Made by a program: the position numbers and the translations under genes. A DNA stretch of 32,629 nucleotides from an uncultured Clostridia bacterium (lineage in GTDB: Bacteria > Bacillota > Clostridia > Christensenellales > Borkfalkiaceae). This document shows, in pieces, positions 22,889 through 30,605 of the stretch (within the stretch, counting starts at the first letter, position 1; every line of letters begins with the position of its first letter). Location of the stretch: the NCBI GenBank assembly GCA_944337235.1, contig CALVLK010000013.1, forward strand, positions 1 to 32,629, written 5' to 3'. The notes beneath the pieces were generated by a model. The model saw only the letters and a list, made by a program, of their open reading frames with translations, was not told where the DNA came from and did no database searches.

Positions 22889-23761
22889 CTGCGTATCCAC
22901 CCCCTGTTCGCCGCGCTGCTTGTCCTGTCCGCGCTGACGGGAAGGCTGACGGAGACGCTGCTCGCCGCCCTTGCGGCGATCGAGCATGAGCTTGCACACG
23001 CCTTTGCCGCGCGCAGAACGGGGTATGCGCTGAACAGGATCGTACTCATGCCGTACGGGGCGGTCGTCTCGGGCGATCTCGAGGGCATCCCGCCCCGCGC
23101 GGAGCTTGCCGTGCTTGCGGCAGGCCCGCTTGCAAGCGGCCTTACGGCGCTCGCGTTTGTCGCCCTCTGGTGGCTGTGGCCGCAGACCTATCCCTATACC
23201 GAGGCGGCGGCGCGCGTCAGCTTTTCGCTGTTTGTGGTGAACTGTCTGCCCGCCTTTCCGCTGGACGGCGGCAGGGCGCTGCGCGTTCTTCTTCGCCCGC
23301 TGGGGGCAAGGCGGGCGCGGGCGGTCGGGCTTGTGCTTTCGCTGCTGACGGCGGCGGGCGTCCTCATCCTGTTTGTGCTCAGCTGCTTTTCGGCGCCAAA
23401 CTGGCAGCTTCTCATCTTCGCCCTCTGCCTTGCGGCGGGCAACTTCGGCGGCGCGTCCTATGCGCGCATCCGTTTTTCTGCGCGGAAGCGCTTTCATCAC
23501 GGCGTACGCGAGGAGCGCATCGCCATCTCCGCCGATCGTCCCCTTTCCTTCACGGTGCGCTTTCTGCGCGAGGACCGCTATCTCGTTCTGCTCCTCTTCG
23601 AGGAAGAGGAGTTTCTTGCCGAACTTCCGGAGGAGGAATTGCTCGCTGCCATGCAGCGCATGCCGCTCGACAGCCCGCTGAAGGCAGCGCTCGCCCCTGC
23701 GCCCGGCGTTGTGCCGCAAAAAAACGATTTTTCGCTTGATAAACACAAAAATATGTGCTAA
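22889..23761 (+). CDS. spoIVFB: SpoIVFB-like M50 site-2 protease, start codon uncertain
   Basis: The frame is open from 22856 (after a TAG at 22853-22855) to the stop at 23759. IHPLFAALLVLSAL, then HELAH (22985-22999), then MPYGAVV and NCLPAFPLDGGRAL are the S2P/SpoIVFB signatures: zinc His pair, Glu and the distal Asp. Several membrane segments are present. No ATG, GTG or TTG exists in frame before HELAH; the first ATG (23048) would remove the active site. CTG 22889, with GGAG 11 bases before, is used here; coordinates are provisional, giving 290 residues. The C-terminal 90 residues resemble a CBS-less soluble tail. In spore-formers SpoIVFB cleaves pro-sigma-K. Confidence 0.75.
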   Translation: MRIHPLFAALLVLSALTGRLTETLLAALAAIEHELAHAFAARRTGYALNRIVLMPYGAVVSGDLEGIPPRAELAVLAAGPLASGLTALAFVALWWLWPQTYPYTEAAARVSFSLFVVNCLPAFPLDGGRALRVLLRPLGARRARAVGLVLSLLTAAGVLILFVLSCFSAPNWQLLIFALCLAAGNFGGASYARIRFSARKRFHHGVREERIAISADRPLSFTVRFLREDRYLVLLLFEEEEFLAELPEEELLAAMQRMPLDSPLKAALAPAPGVVPQKNDFSLDKHKNMC

Positions 23762-23764
23762 AAT
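23736..23764 (+). promoter_or_regulatory. Promoter of the RNase G gene
   Basis: TTGATA (23736-23741), a 17-base spacer and TAAAAT (23759-23764) with extended TGC (23756-23758). The -10 overlaps the stop codon of the M50 protease gene. A small hairpin (CTCCCG-CTA-CGGGAG, 23772-23786) lies in the 5' leader. Confidence 0.75.
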
Positions 23765-23810
23765 AATAATGCTCCCGCTACGGGAGTGAGTACGACAGTT
23801 CAGGGTTCCA

Positions 23811-25307
23811 ATGAAGAGAGAGTGGTTTTTCGACCGGTTTTGCGGAGAGCAGATCGCCGTTTGCACGGAGGACGGCAGACTGACAGACGTCTATGCAGAG
23901 AGCGAACGGTCGGAGGATATGGTTGGCAATATCTATAAGGGGCGGGTGGCGAACATCGTCCCCGGCATGCAGGCGGCGTTTATCTCCTGCGGGTTGGAGC
24001 GCAATTGCTATCTCCCGCTCGACGAGGGCGCGGCCCGCTTCGCCGGCTATGACGGCGTGGGCAGTGAGCAGCATATGCGCGCGCTCAGGGAGGGCGACGA
24101 GTTGCTCGTGCAGATCGTCAAGGCCCCCCGCGCCGCCAAGGGCGCAAAGGTCAGCTGCGACCTCTCCTATGTGGGCAAGCATCTCATCTATCTGCCCAAT
24201 ACCGATTTTCTGGGCATCTCGCGCAAGATCACAGACGAAACGGTGCGCGAGGCGCTGCTCAAAGAGACGGAGAAGATGCGCGTGGGCGACGGCTACATCG
24301 TGCGTACGGCGGCGGCAAACGCCACCAAACGGCAGATCAAGATCGAATCGGACTACCTCAAACGCATGCACCGCATCACGCTCGAAGCGGCGCGCGAGGC
24401 ACCCGTGGGCACGATCGTCTACCGCGAATGCGACCTTCCCGTGCGTGTGATGCGCGATTGCTTCGGCGACGAGGTCACGCGGCTGTATGTAGGCAACGAC
24501 GCCCTGTACGAAAAGCTCAGAACGCTCGTCAGCCTGCGCCCGGATCTGAGCGACAAAAAACTTGTGCACTACCAGGGGCAGCGTACCCTGTTTTCCTCCT
24601 ATTACGATCTCAGCCGCCAGATCGGATCGCTGGCAGAGGAGCAGATCTCGCTCAGCAACGGCGCCTATCTCATCATCCAGAGTACCGAGGCAATGACCGT
24701 CATCGACGTCAATACCGGCAAGTTCACGGGGGCGCACGATCTGGAGAGTACGGTGTTCGAGACCAATCTGCTCGCCGCGCGCGAGATCGCCCGCCAGGTC
24801 CGCCTGCGCAATGTGGGCGGCATCGTCGCCGTGGATTTTATCGACATGGTTGAGCCCGACCATCGTCAGGCGGTCGAGGACACCCTTGTCGAGGCGCTTG
24901 CGGCCGACAGGGCAAAGAGCCGCGTATTCCCCATGAACGAGCTGTGCGTCACGCTGTTCACGCGCAAGCGCACTAGCCGCGACCTCGGCAGCCTGCTCTT
25001 GCGCCGCTGCCCGCATTGCGGCAGGCGCAGGGCGGTCTATTCCGAGCTGTACATGGCAATGCGGCTGCGCAACGCCATTTACGACTATTTTGCCGACGGC
25101 TACGAGGCCGTCATCATCGATATCGAACGCGCGCTCATGGAGCACATCCTCTCGGGCAAATACCTCTCGGAGGAGCTCGTCGGCGCATGGCGGGGCAAAC
25201 GCGTGTACTTTGTGCCGCACGAAATCTATTCCGCCGACGAGTTCGCCATCCGCGGCAGCAACGAGCGCGTGCTCACCCTGCCCGCCGAGGCACAGATCTT
25301 CTATTGA
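23811..25307 (+). CDS. rng: Ribonuclease E/G family endoribonuclease
   Basis: 498 residues, the length of RNase G. An S1-like domain (about 38-118: [19 protein letters not shown]) is followed by the catalytic core with metal-binding Asp in VIDVNTGKF (about 300) and VDFIDM (about 342-345), and the zinc-link CPHCGRR (about 399-405). No C-terminal degradosome scaffold. It cuts 5'-monophosphorylated RNA, in mRNA turnover and 16S rRNA 5' end maturation. Its position before rplU-rpmA is common in Clostridia. Ribosome binding site weak (AGGGTT). Converges on the minus-strand gene at 25313 with only five bases between. Confidence 0.94.
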   Translation: MKREWFFDRFCGEQIAVCTEDGRLTDVYAESERSEDMVGNIYKGRVANIVPGMQAAFISCGLERNCYLPLDEGAARFAGYDGVGSEQHMRALREGDELLVQIVKAPRAAKGAKVSCDLSYVGKHLIYLPNTDFLGISRKITDETVREALLKETEKMRVGDGYIVRTAAANATKRQIKIESDYLKRMHRITLEAAREAPVGTIVYRECDLPVRVMRDCFGDEVTRLYVGNDALYEKLRTLVSLRPDLSDKKLVHYQGQRTLFSSYYDLSRQIGSLAEEQISLSNGAYLIIQSTEAMTVIDVNTGKFTGAHDLESTVFETNLLAAREIARQVRLRNVGGIVAVDFIDMVEPDHRQAVEDTLVEALAADRAKSRVFPMNELCVTLFTRKRTSRDLGSLLLRRCPHCGRRRAVYSELYMAMRLRNAIYDYFADGYEAVIIDIERALMEHILSGKYLSEELVGAWRGKRVYFVPHEIYSADEFAIRGSNERVLTLPAEAQIFY

Positions 25308-25312
25308 TCTTC

Positions 25313-25756
25313 TTATACGATCAGACCCTTCCACACGTCTTCGAAGTGCTCCTCCTTTGCAATGAGCTCCTTGAGGAGCGCGGCGATATCCTCGTCCATT
25401 TCGGGGACGGCCGCGTCGGAGAGTGTACTCTTGAGCGACGTTATGCCCATCACGGTGCCCTGCGTCATCATCTCGGCGATGTGCGCGCGCGAGCTGTCCG
25501 TCAGTGTGCTAATTTTGATGCTGCTCCACATCATCGCCTTCTTGACGGGGTTTGGATTTTTCAGCTCGATGCCCTTGTCGCGCGCGAGCTGTGCGGCGCG
25601 GCCGCCGATCTGTTCATACTCCTCATGCTGGCGCGTCAGTTCCTCTCGCAGCTGTTCGTCCTGCGTCTCGGGCAGGATGTCAGAGATGGATTGAATGGCA
25701 AGCTGTGTGTTGCGGTAGATCTCGGCGAGGACTTCCTCGCTCTTTTTTGTTTCCAT
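25313..25756 (-). CDS. Predicted four-helix-bundle protein (ferritin-like fold)
   Basis: 147 residues from the ATG at 25756 (minus), supported by GGAGGAAATT; an upstream in-frame ATG would add 16 residues and lacks such a site. The sequence is nearly all amphipathic helix, with E..Y and H..E pairs in the first half ([25 protein letters not shown]) and [14 protein letters not shown] in the second, similar to uncharacterised Clostridial proteins predicted to be ferritin-like bundles. I do not see a full di-iron ligand set with confidence. It is oppositely oriented to its neighbours and may be transcribed from the gap before rplU. Function unknown. Confidence 0.8.
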   Translation of the reverse strand: METKKSEEVLAEIYRNTQLAIQSISDILPETQDEQLREELTRQHEEYEQIGGRAAQLARDKGIELKNPNPVKKAMMWSSIKISTLTDSSRAHIAEMMTQGTVMGITSLKSTLSDAAVPEMDEDIAALLKELIAKEEHFEDVWKGLIV

Positions 25757-25810
25757 AATTTCCTCCTGAGAGAAGTTTGGCAGAACGCGCAAAAAAACAT
25801 GCAAAACCGC

Positions 25811-25839
25811 TTGACATTTTGTGCGGCGTATGATAGAGT
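25811..25839 (+). promoter_or_regulatory. Promoter of rplU-rpmA
   Basis: TTGACA at 25811-25816, a 17-base spacer and TAGAGT at 25834-25839 (four of six). The transcript would begin near 25846, leaving a leader of about 80 bases. Confidence 0.65.
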
Positions 25840-25845
25840 TAACAA

Positions 25846-25927
25846 TGAGCCGCTAAGGACGGGTAGAAAAGTATCCTGTGGGATCGCCCGCATTTCCTTG
25901 CGAGACCGGGAAGAGGAGGTAAAATTC
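25846..25927 (+). ncRNA. Structured leader before rplU, likely L21 leader
   Basis: Between the promoter and rplU two small hairpins can form: ATCC-TGT-GGGAT (about 25880-25891) and CGCA..TGCG (about 25897-25912), within longer-range CCC/GGG pairing, ending at the ribosome binding site AGAGGAGG. A structured leader before rplU is known in Bacillota and is thought to mediate feedback by ribosomal protein. Assignment is by position and general shape; I cannot align it here. Confidence 0.45.
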
Positions 25928-26233
25928 ATGTACGCGATCATCGAAAACGGAAACAAGCAGTATAAGGTTTCCGAAGGCGATGTGCTCAGGGTCGAAAAGC
26001 TGAAGGCAGAAGTGGGCGAAGAGGTCAGCTTCCGTGTGCTTATGGTGGCAGACGAAAGCGGCGTAAAGCTCGGCAGCGACGTGGCGTCTGCAAAGGTCAC
26101 CGCGACCGTGCAGGAGCAGGGCAAGTATAAGAAGATCATCGTCTTCAAGTACAAGGCCAAGAAGAACGAGCGCAAAAAGCAAGGTCATCGCCAGCCGTTC
26201 ACGGCGGTCAAGATCGAAAAGATCTCCCTTTGA
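25928..26233 (+). CDS. rplU: 50S ribosomal protein L21
   Basis: 101 residues, normal length. [18 protein letters not shown] is the classic N-terminus and [23 protein letters not shown] the rRNA-binding C-terminal signature of L21. The start is ATG 25928 after GAGGAGGTAAAATTC. L21 binds 23S rRNA domain. rpmA follows 50 bases later on the same transcript; the usual intervening gene for the protease Prp is absent. Confidence 0.98.
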   Translation: MYAIIENGNKQYKVSEGDVLRVEKLKAEVGEEVSFRVLMVADESGVKLGSDVASAKVTATVQEQGKYKKIIVFKYKAKKNERKKQGHRQPFTAVKIEKISL

Positions 26234-26283
26234 CCGCACAGGGCATGCGTGCCCGAGAAAATACATTAAAGGAGAATCGAGGT

Positions 26284-26550
26284 ATGTTTTTCATTCGTTT
26301 GTTTGCTCATAAAAAGGGTACCGGCTCCTCCCACAACGGAAGAGACAGCAATGCCAAGCGCCTCGGCGTAAAGCGTCAGGACGGGCAGACCGTTCTCGCA
26401 GGCAGCATCCTCGTCCGCCAGCGCGGGACGAAGATCCACCCCGGCACCAACGTCGGCATCGGCGGAGACGACACGCTCTTTGCCCTCAAGGACGGCGTTG
26501 TCAGATATGAGCGTCTCGGCAGAGACAAGAAGCAGGTCAGCATCTATTGA
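26284..26550 (+). CDS. rpmA: 50S ribosomal protein L27 with N-terminal extension
   Basis: 88 residues from ATG 26284 after [35 protein letters not shown] is the L27 signature. Before it stands MFFIRLFA: in many Bacillota L27 is made with such a leader (NLQFFA type) and cut by the cysteine protease Prp before assembly, which exposes the tail that reaches the peptidyl transferase centre. The leader here keeps the F-A junction but not the NLQ part. No prp gene lies between rplU and rpmA. Confidence 0.97.
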   Translation: MFFIRLFAHKKGTGSSHNGRDSNAKRLGVKRQDGQTVLAGSILVRQRGTKIHPGTNVGIGGDDTLFALKDGVVRYERLGRDKKQVSIY

Positions 26551-26565
26551 TCCAGGAACAATATC

Positions 26566-26594
26566 GCCGCGGCATACGCCGCGGCTTTTGTTTT
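26566..26594 (+). terminator. Terminator after rpmA
   Basis: GCCGCGGC (26566-26573) pairs with GCCGCGGC (26578-26585) around ATAC, followed by TTTTGTTTT. It separates the ribosomal unit from grpE. Confidence 0.9.
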
Positions 26595-26635
26595 ACAAAA
26601 AAATTCCCCCGCAAGGGGGGACAAATTTTGTAAAA
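26591..26635. repeat. Long inverted repeat upstream of grpE
   Basis: TTTTACAAAA (26591-26600) is the exact reverse complement of TTTTGTAAAA (26626-26635). Between them a second stem (CCCCC-GCAA-GGGGG, 26606-26619) can form, giving a nested hairpin. It partly overlaps the rpmA terminator tail and ends 36 bases before the grpE ATG. It is not the CIRCE sequence. Possible operator or leader structure for the chaperone operon. Confidence 0.65.
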
Positions 26636-26671
26636 AGCGTTTAAGCGCGGCTTTTTTACATTATATTAGGA

Positions 26672-27262
26672 ATGAGCAATCAAAAAGAGCTTTCAAGCAT
26701 GAAACGGAGAACAACGAAATTGGAAAAGAATCATCAACCGGAAGAACAGGCGGAGCTTGTTGCGGAAACCCCTGCAAGCGAGCAGCCTCAGGCACCTGCC
26801 GAAGACGAGCTCGCAAAGGCGCAGGCGCTCGCCGCCACTGCCAGGGCAGAGGCGGACGACTACAAGCGCAAGTGGTATTCCGTCACGGCGGAGTACGACA
26901 ATTACCGCAAACGTACGGCGGCGACCCGTTCCCAGGCATATGCCGAGGGCAGGGCGGACGTCGTAAGCAAGCTCTTCCCCATTGCAGACAATCTCGAGCG
27001 GGCGCTTGCAAGCTGCAGCGACGCGAACACCCAAAAGGGCATTTCCATGGTCATGGCGGCGTTCAGGAAGCTGCTCGAGGAAGAAAAGATCTCTGTCATT
27101 GACCCCGTAGGCGAGGAGTTCAGCGCAGAAAAATGCGAAGCGATCCTTGCCGTCGACGCACAGGAGGGCGAAAAGAGCGGAACGGTCAAACAGGTCTTTG
27201 CAAAAGGATACGAACAAAACGGCAAGGTCCTGCGCTTTGCGCAGGTCGCCGTGATCAAATAA
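26672..27262 (+). CDS. grpE: Nucleotide exchange factor GrpE
   Basis: 196 residues. A disordered, acidic N-terminus (to about 50) is followed by the coiled-coil helix ([21 protein letters not shown]) and the beta domain with [25 protein letters not shown] and KKGISMV-type blocks typical of GrpE, ending in [11 protein letters not shown]. It releases ADP from DnaK. The start is uncertain: ATG 26672 has AGGA almost touching it and a TATATT about five bases upstream; ATG 26699 ([10 protein letters not shown]) is an alternative without a ribosome binding site. hrcA, usually first in this operon, is not present. Confidence 0.93.
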   Translation: MSNQKELSSMKRRTTKLEKNHQPEEQAELVAETPASEQPQAPAEDELAKAQALAATARAEADDYKRKWYSVTAEYDNYRKRTAATRSQAYAEGRADVVSKLFPIADNLERALASCSDANTQKGISMVMAAFRKLLEEEKISVIDPVGEEFSAEKCEAILAVDAQEGEKSGTVKQVFAKGYEQNGKVLRFAQVAVIK

Positions 27263-27294
27263 CATATCATTCATTCAAAAGGAGAGAAAATATT

Positions 27295-29085
27295 ATGGCT
27301 AAGGTAATCGGTATCGATCTGGGCACGACCAATTCGTGCGTAGCAGTTATGGAGGGCGGCGAGCCCGTCGTCATCACCAACGCAGAAGGTTCGCGTACGA
27401 CCCCTTCCGTCGTCGCATTCCAGAAGGACGGCAGCCGTGTCGTCGGTCAGGTGGCAAAGCGTCAGGCGGTCGCCAATCCCGACAAGACGGTCATCTCCAT
27501 CAAACGTAAGATGGGCTCGGACTATAAAGTGAAGATCGACGACAAGGCATATTCCCCGCAGGAGATCTCTGCCATGATCCTGAGCAAGCTCAAGGCGGAC
27601 GCAGAGGCATATCTCGGCACAAAGGTGACGGACGCCGTCATCACCTGTCCCGCATACTTCACCGACGCACAGCGTCAGGCGACCAAGGACGCGGGCAAGA
27701 TCGCGGGACTCAACGTCCTTCGTATCATCAACGAGCCCACGGCGGCGGCGCTCGCCTACGGGCTGGATAAGGATAAGGAGAACAGCAAGGTCATGATCTA
27801 TGACCTGGGCGGCGGCACCTTCGATGTCTCCATCCTCGAAATTTCCGACGGCGTCTTTGAGGTGCTCGCCACCAACGGTAACAACATGCTGGGCGGCGAC
27901 GACTTCGATAAGCGCCTGATGGATTATATGGTCGATGAGTTCAAGAAGAGCCACGGCGTCGACCTCTCCAAGGACAAGATGGCGATGCAGCGGCTGAAAG
28001 AGGCTGCGGAGAAGGCGAAGATCGAGCTTTCGGGCATGACCTCCACCTCCGTATCCCTTCCCTTCATCTCCATGACCGAGGCAGGGCCCGCCCATCTCGA
28101 AATGGACATCACCCGTCAGAAGTTCGAGGCGCTCATCTCCGACCTCATCGAAAAGACGGCAGAACCCATGCGGCTTGCCATGAAGGACGCAGGGCTCACC
28201 TATAACGACATCGACAAAGTCATCCTGGTCGGCGGCTCTACCCGTGTGCCCGCCGTGGTCGAAAAGGTAAAGAGCATCACGGGCAAGGAACCCTTCAAGG
28301 GCATCAATCCAGACGAATGCGTGGCGGTCGGCGCGGCCATTCAGGGCGGCGTGCTGACGGGCGAGGTCAAGGACGTGCTCCTGCTCGACGTCATGCCCCT
28401 GTCTCTGGGCATCGAGACGCTGGGCGGCGTGTTCACGCGACTGATCGACAGAAATACCACCATCCCCGTCAAGAAGAGCCAGGTGTTCTCGACCGCGGCC
28501 GACAATCAGACGAGCGTCGAGATCCACATTTTGCAGGGCGAGCGTGAATTCTGCCGCGACAACAAGACGCTCGGAAGATTCATGCTGACGGGCATTGCGC
28601 CCGCAGCCCGCGGCATTCCGCAGATCGAAGTCACCTTCGACGTGGATGCAAACGGCATCGTGCACGTCGAGGCAAAGGACCTCGGCACGGGCAAGAGCAC
28701 GGATATCACCATCACCTCTTCGACCAACCTCTCCGAAGACGAGATCAACAAGGCGGTCAAGGAGGCGGAACAGTACGCCGAAGAGGACAAGAAGCGCAAG
28801 GAGAAGGTCGAAAACAAGAACAAGCTCGACGGGCTGATCTTCTCGCTCGAACAGACGCTCAAAGATGCGGGCGACAAGCTGTCCGACGAGGATAAGGCAA
28901 GCGTACGCTCCGCGATCGACGACGCCAAGAAGGAGCTCGAAAGCGAAGACGACGAGCGCATCAAGGCTGCCTACGACACACTGCAGAATGCGGTTCAGCC
29001 GATCATCGCCAAGATGTATCAGCAAGCGCAGCAGGACGCAGGCACTTCGGGCGGCAATACGGGCGACGAGGAGTTCCACCAGTAA
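27295..29085 (+). CDS. dnaK: Molecular chaperone DnaK (Hsp70)
   Basis: 596 residues from ATG 27295 after AAAAGGAGAG. Hsp70 signatures: [12 protein letters not shown] (N-terminus), [14 protein letters not shown] and [13 protein letters not shown]; interdomain linker [14 protein letters not shown]. As in other Gram-positive DnaK proteins, the actin-like domain lacks the 20-odd-residue insert of proteobacterial forms. The C-terminus is short and ends GDEEFHQ without the usual EEVD-like tail. Works with GrpE (33 bases upstream) and DnaJ (167 bases downstream) in folding and heat protection. Confidence 0.98.
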   Translation: MAKVIGIDLGTTNSCVAVMEGGEPVVITNAEGSRTTPSVVAFQKDGSRVVGQVAKRQAVANPDKTVISIKRKMGSDYKVKIDDKAYSPQEISAMILSKLKADAEAYLGTKVTDAVITCPAYFTDAQRQATKDAGKIAGLNVLRIINEPTAAALAYGLDKDKENSKVMIYDLGGGTFDVSILEISDGVFEVLATNGNNMLGGDDFDKRLMDYMVDEFKKSHGVDLSKDKMAMQRLKEAAEKAKIELSGMTSTSVSLPFISMTEAGPAHLEMDITRQKFEALISDLIEKTAEPMRLAMKDAGLTYNDIDKVILVGGSTRVPAVVEKVKSITGKEPFKGINPDECVAVGAAIQGGVLTGEVKDVLLLDVMPLSLGIETLGGVFTRLIDRNTTIPVKKSQVFSTAADNQTSVEIHILQGEREFCRDNKTLGRFMLTGIAPAARGIPQIEVTFDVDANGIVHVEAKDLGTGKSTDITITSSTNLSEDEINKAVKEAEQYAEEDKKRKEKVENKNKLDGLIFSLEQTLKDAGDKLSDEDKASVRSAIDDAKKELESEDDERIKAAYDTLQNAVQPIIAKMYQQAQQDAGTSGGNTGDEEFHQ

Positions 29086-29252
29086 TGGCGGGATTCCGCG
29101 CGAAACGGCGAATGGAACGGGGCGCGGCGATCCCGCACCCCTTATGCGCGGCGCGCGGGTGCGAGGATCTCGCCCCGTCGCGCCTTTCGCGTGCTCAACG
29201 GCTCTTTTCCGTATGAGCGCGCCGGATCTTTCCGAAAAGCGGGGCAGACGAT

Positions 29253-30398
29253 ATGGCAGAAAAGAAGAATTATTATGAAGTGCTCGGCGTGAGCAAGACG
29301 GCGACGGAGGAGGAGATCAAGGCCGCTTACAAAAAGCTGGTCAAACAATATCACCCCGATCTGCATCCGAATGACAAGCTCGCCGCAGAAAAATTCAAAG
29401 AGATCAACGAGGCGAACGAAGTGCTCTCCGACAAGCAGAAGCGTGCCGCGTACGATTACGAGCTCGAGCACCCCGGTATGGGGGGCATGGGCGGCGCGGG
29501 GGGCTTTTCCGGCTTCTCGGGCGGCGGCTTCGGGGGCTTTGGCGACATCTTCGACAGCATCTTTCAGGGCTTTGGCGGCAGCGCATCCGTTCAGCGCGAC
29601 ACCACGGGCGAGGATATTCAGATCGAGATGCGCCTTTCCTTCATGGATGCGGCAAAGGGCTGCAAGCGCGAGATCGCCTATACGCGTAACGAGGCATGCC
29701 CCTCCTGCCACGGAACGGGCGCCAGGGGCGGTACGGCCTATAAAACGTGCAGCAAGTGCGGCGGCAAGGGTCAGGTCCGCTTTACGCAGGATACCATGTT
29801 CGGCAGAACGGTGCGCGTGGGCGCCTGCCCCGATTGCGGCGGCAGCGGCAGGATCATCACCGACAAATGCCCCGATTGCAAGGGCAAGGGCTATGTGCGC
29901 AAGGAGACGCGCGTCACGCTCGACATTCCCGCAGGGGTCGACAACGGGTCCTATATCAAAAAGCGGGGCTTCGGTCAGGCGGGCACGGACGGCGGCGCGG
30001 CGGGCGATCTCATCGTCGTATTCCGTGTGGAACCGCACAAGTTCTTCCAGCGCAAGAATTTTGACCTCTATCTCGATCTTCCCGTGCCCTTTATCACGGC
30101 TGCGCTCGGGGGCACCATCCGTGTGCCCGACCTCGACGACGTGTTTGAATACACGATCCCGGAGGGCACGCAGTCGGGCACCACGTTTACGATCCGCGGG
30201 AAGGGCATCAAATCGCGCAACGGCACGGGCAATCTCTATCTGCGCGTGCAGGTAGATGTCCCCACCAAGCTTACGCGGGAGCAGCGCAAAAAGCTGGAAG
30301 AAGTGGCAGGCGCATTCGATCTGAAGCAGTACGATAAGTCGCGGCGCTTCGCCGACAACGTATCTTCCCTCTATGGCAAGGACCCCTATCGGAAATGA
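29253..30398 (+). CDS. dnaJ: Chaperone DnaJ (Hsp40)
   Basis: 381 residues. J domain with HPD (YHPDLHPND, about 34-36), a Gly/Phe-rich region (about 75-105), four CxxCxGxG zinc motifs ([32 protein letters not shown]; about 150-215) and the C-terminal substrate domains. It delivers clients to DnaK and stimulates its ATPase. Start ATG 29253 has only a weak GGGG site. The gap of 167 bases after dnaK contains no gene, and no promoter was recognised in it. Confidence 0.97.
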   Translation: MAEKKNYYEVLGVSKTATEEEIKAAYKKLVKQYHPDLHPNDKLAAEKFKEINEANEVLSDKQKRAAYDYELEHPGMGGMGGAGGFSGFSGGGFGGFGDIFDSIFQGFGGSASVQRDTTGEDIQIEMRLSFMDAAKGCKREIAYTRNEACPSCHGTGARGGTAYKTCSKCGGKGQVRFTQDTMFGRTVRVGACPDCGGSGRIITDKCPDCKGKGYVRKETRVTLDIPAGVDNGSYIKKRGFGQAGTDGGAAGDLIVVFRVEPHKFFQRKNFDLYLDLPVPFITAALGGTIRVPDLDDVFEYTIPEGTQSGTTFTIRGKGIKSRNGTGNLYLRVQVDVPTKLTREQRKKLEEVAGAFDLKQYDKSRRFADNVSSLYGKDPYRK

Positions 30399-30434
30399 CG
30401 TTCAGGGGCACAGCCGCATGAATTTTCATTTCGC

Positions 30435-30464
30435 AAAAGGCGTTCGACAGGAACGCCTTTTTTT
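30435..30464 (+). terminator. Terminator after dnaJ
   Basis: AAAAGGCGTTC (30435-30445) pairs with GAACGCCTTTT (30451-30461) around GACAG, with a T run from 30458 to 30464. Ends the grpE-dnaK-dnaJ unit. Confidence 0.92.
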
Positions 30465-30510
30465 CGTGCAGGGAATAGGTCATAAAATGCGGTCAAATAA
30501 AGAAATTCTG

Positions 30511-30539
30511 TTGACAGTCATAAAAATCCATGATAAAAT
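30511..30539 (+). promoter_or_regulatory. Strong promoter of the last gene
   Basis: TTGACA at 30511-30516, 17-base spacer, TAAAAT at 30534-30539 with an extended TGA. A short inverted repeat (ATATGT-N7-ACATAT, 30538-30556) covers the expected transcription start and could be an operator. Confidence 0.8.
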
Positions 30540-30605
30540 ATGTCATAAGAACATATGACTATTCGGGCATCGATCGCAATACCCGATCAAATTCGAGGAC
30601 AGAAT

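Noticed and set aside
23048-23761. M50 protease starting at ATG 23048
   Set aside because: This start would remove the HELAH zinc motif, which is plainly encoded upstream in the same frame.
26591-26671. CIRCE operator before grpE
   Set aside because: The inverted repeat present does not match TTAGCACTC-N9-GAGTGCTAA.
29086-29252. Possible gene or regulatory RNA between dnaK and dnaJ
   Set aside because: No frame with a start signal and no clear hairpin with T run; only GC-rich sequence.
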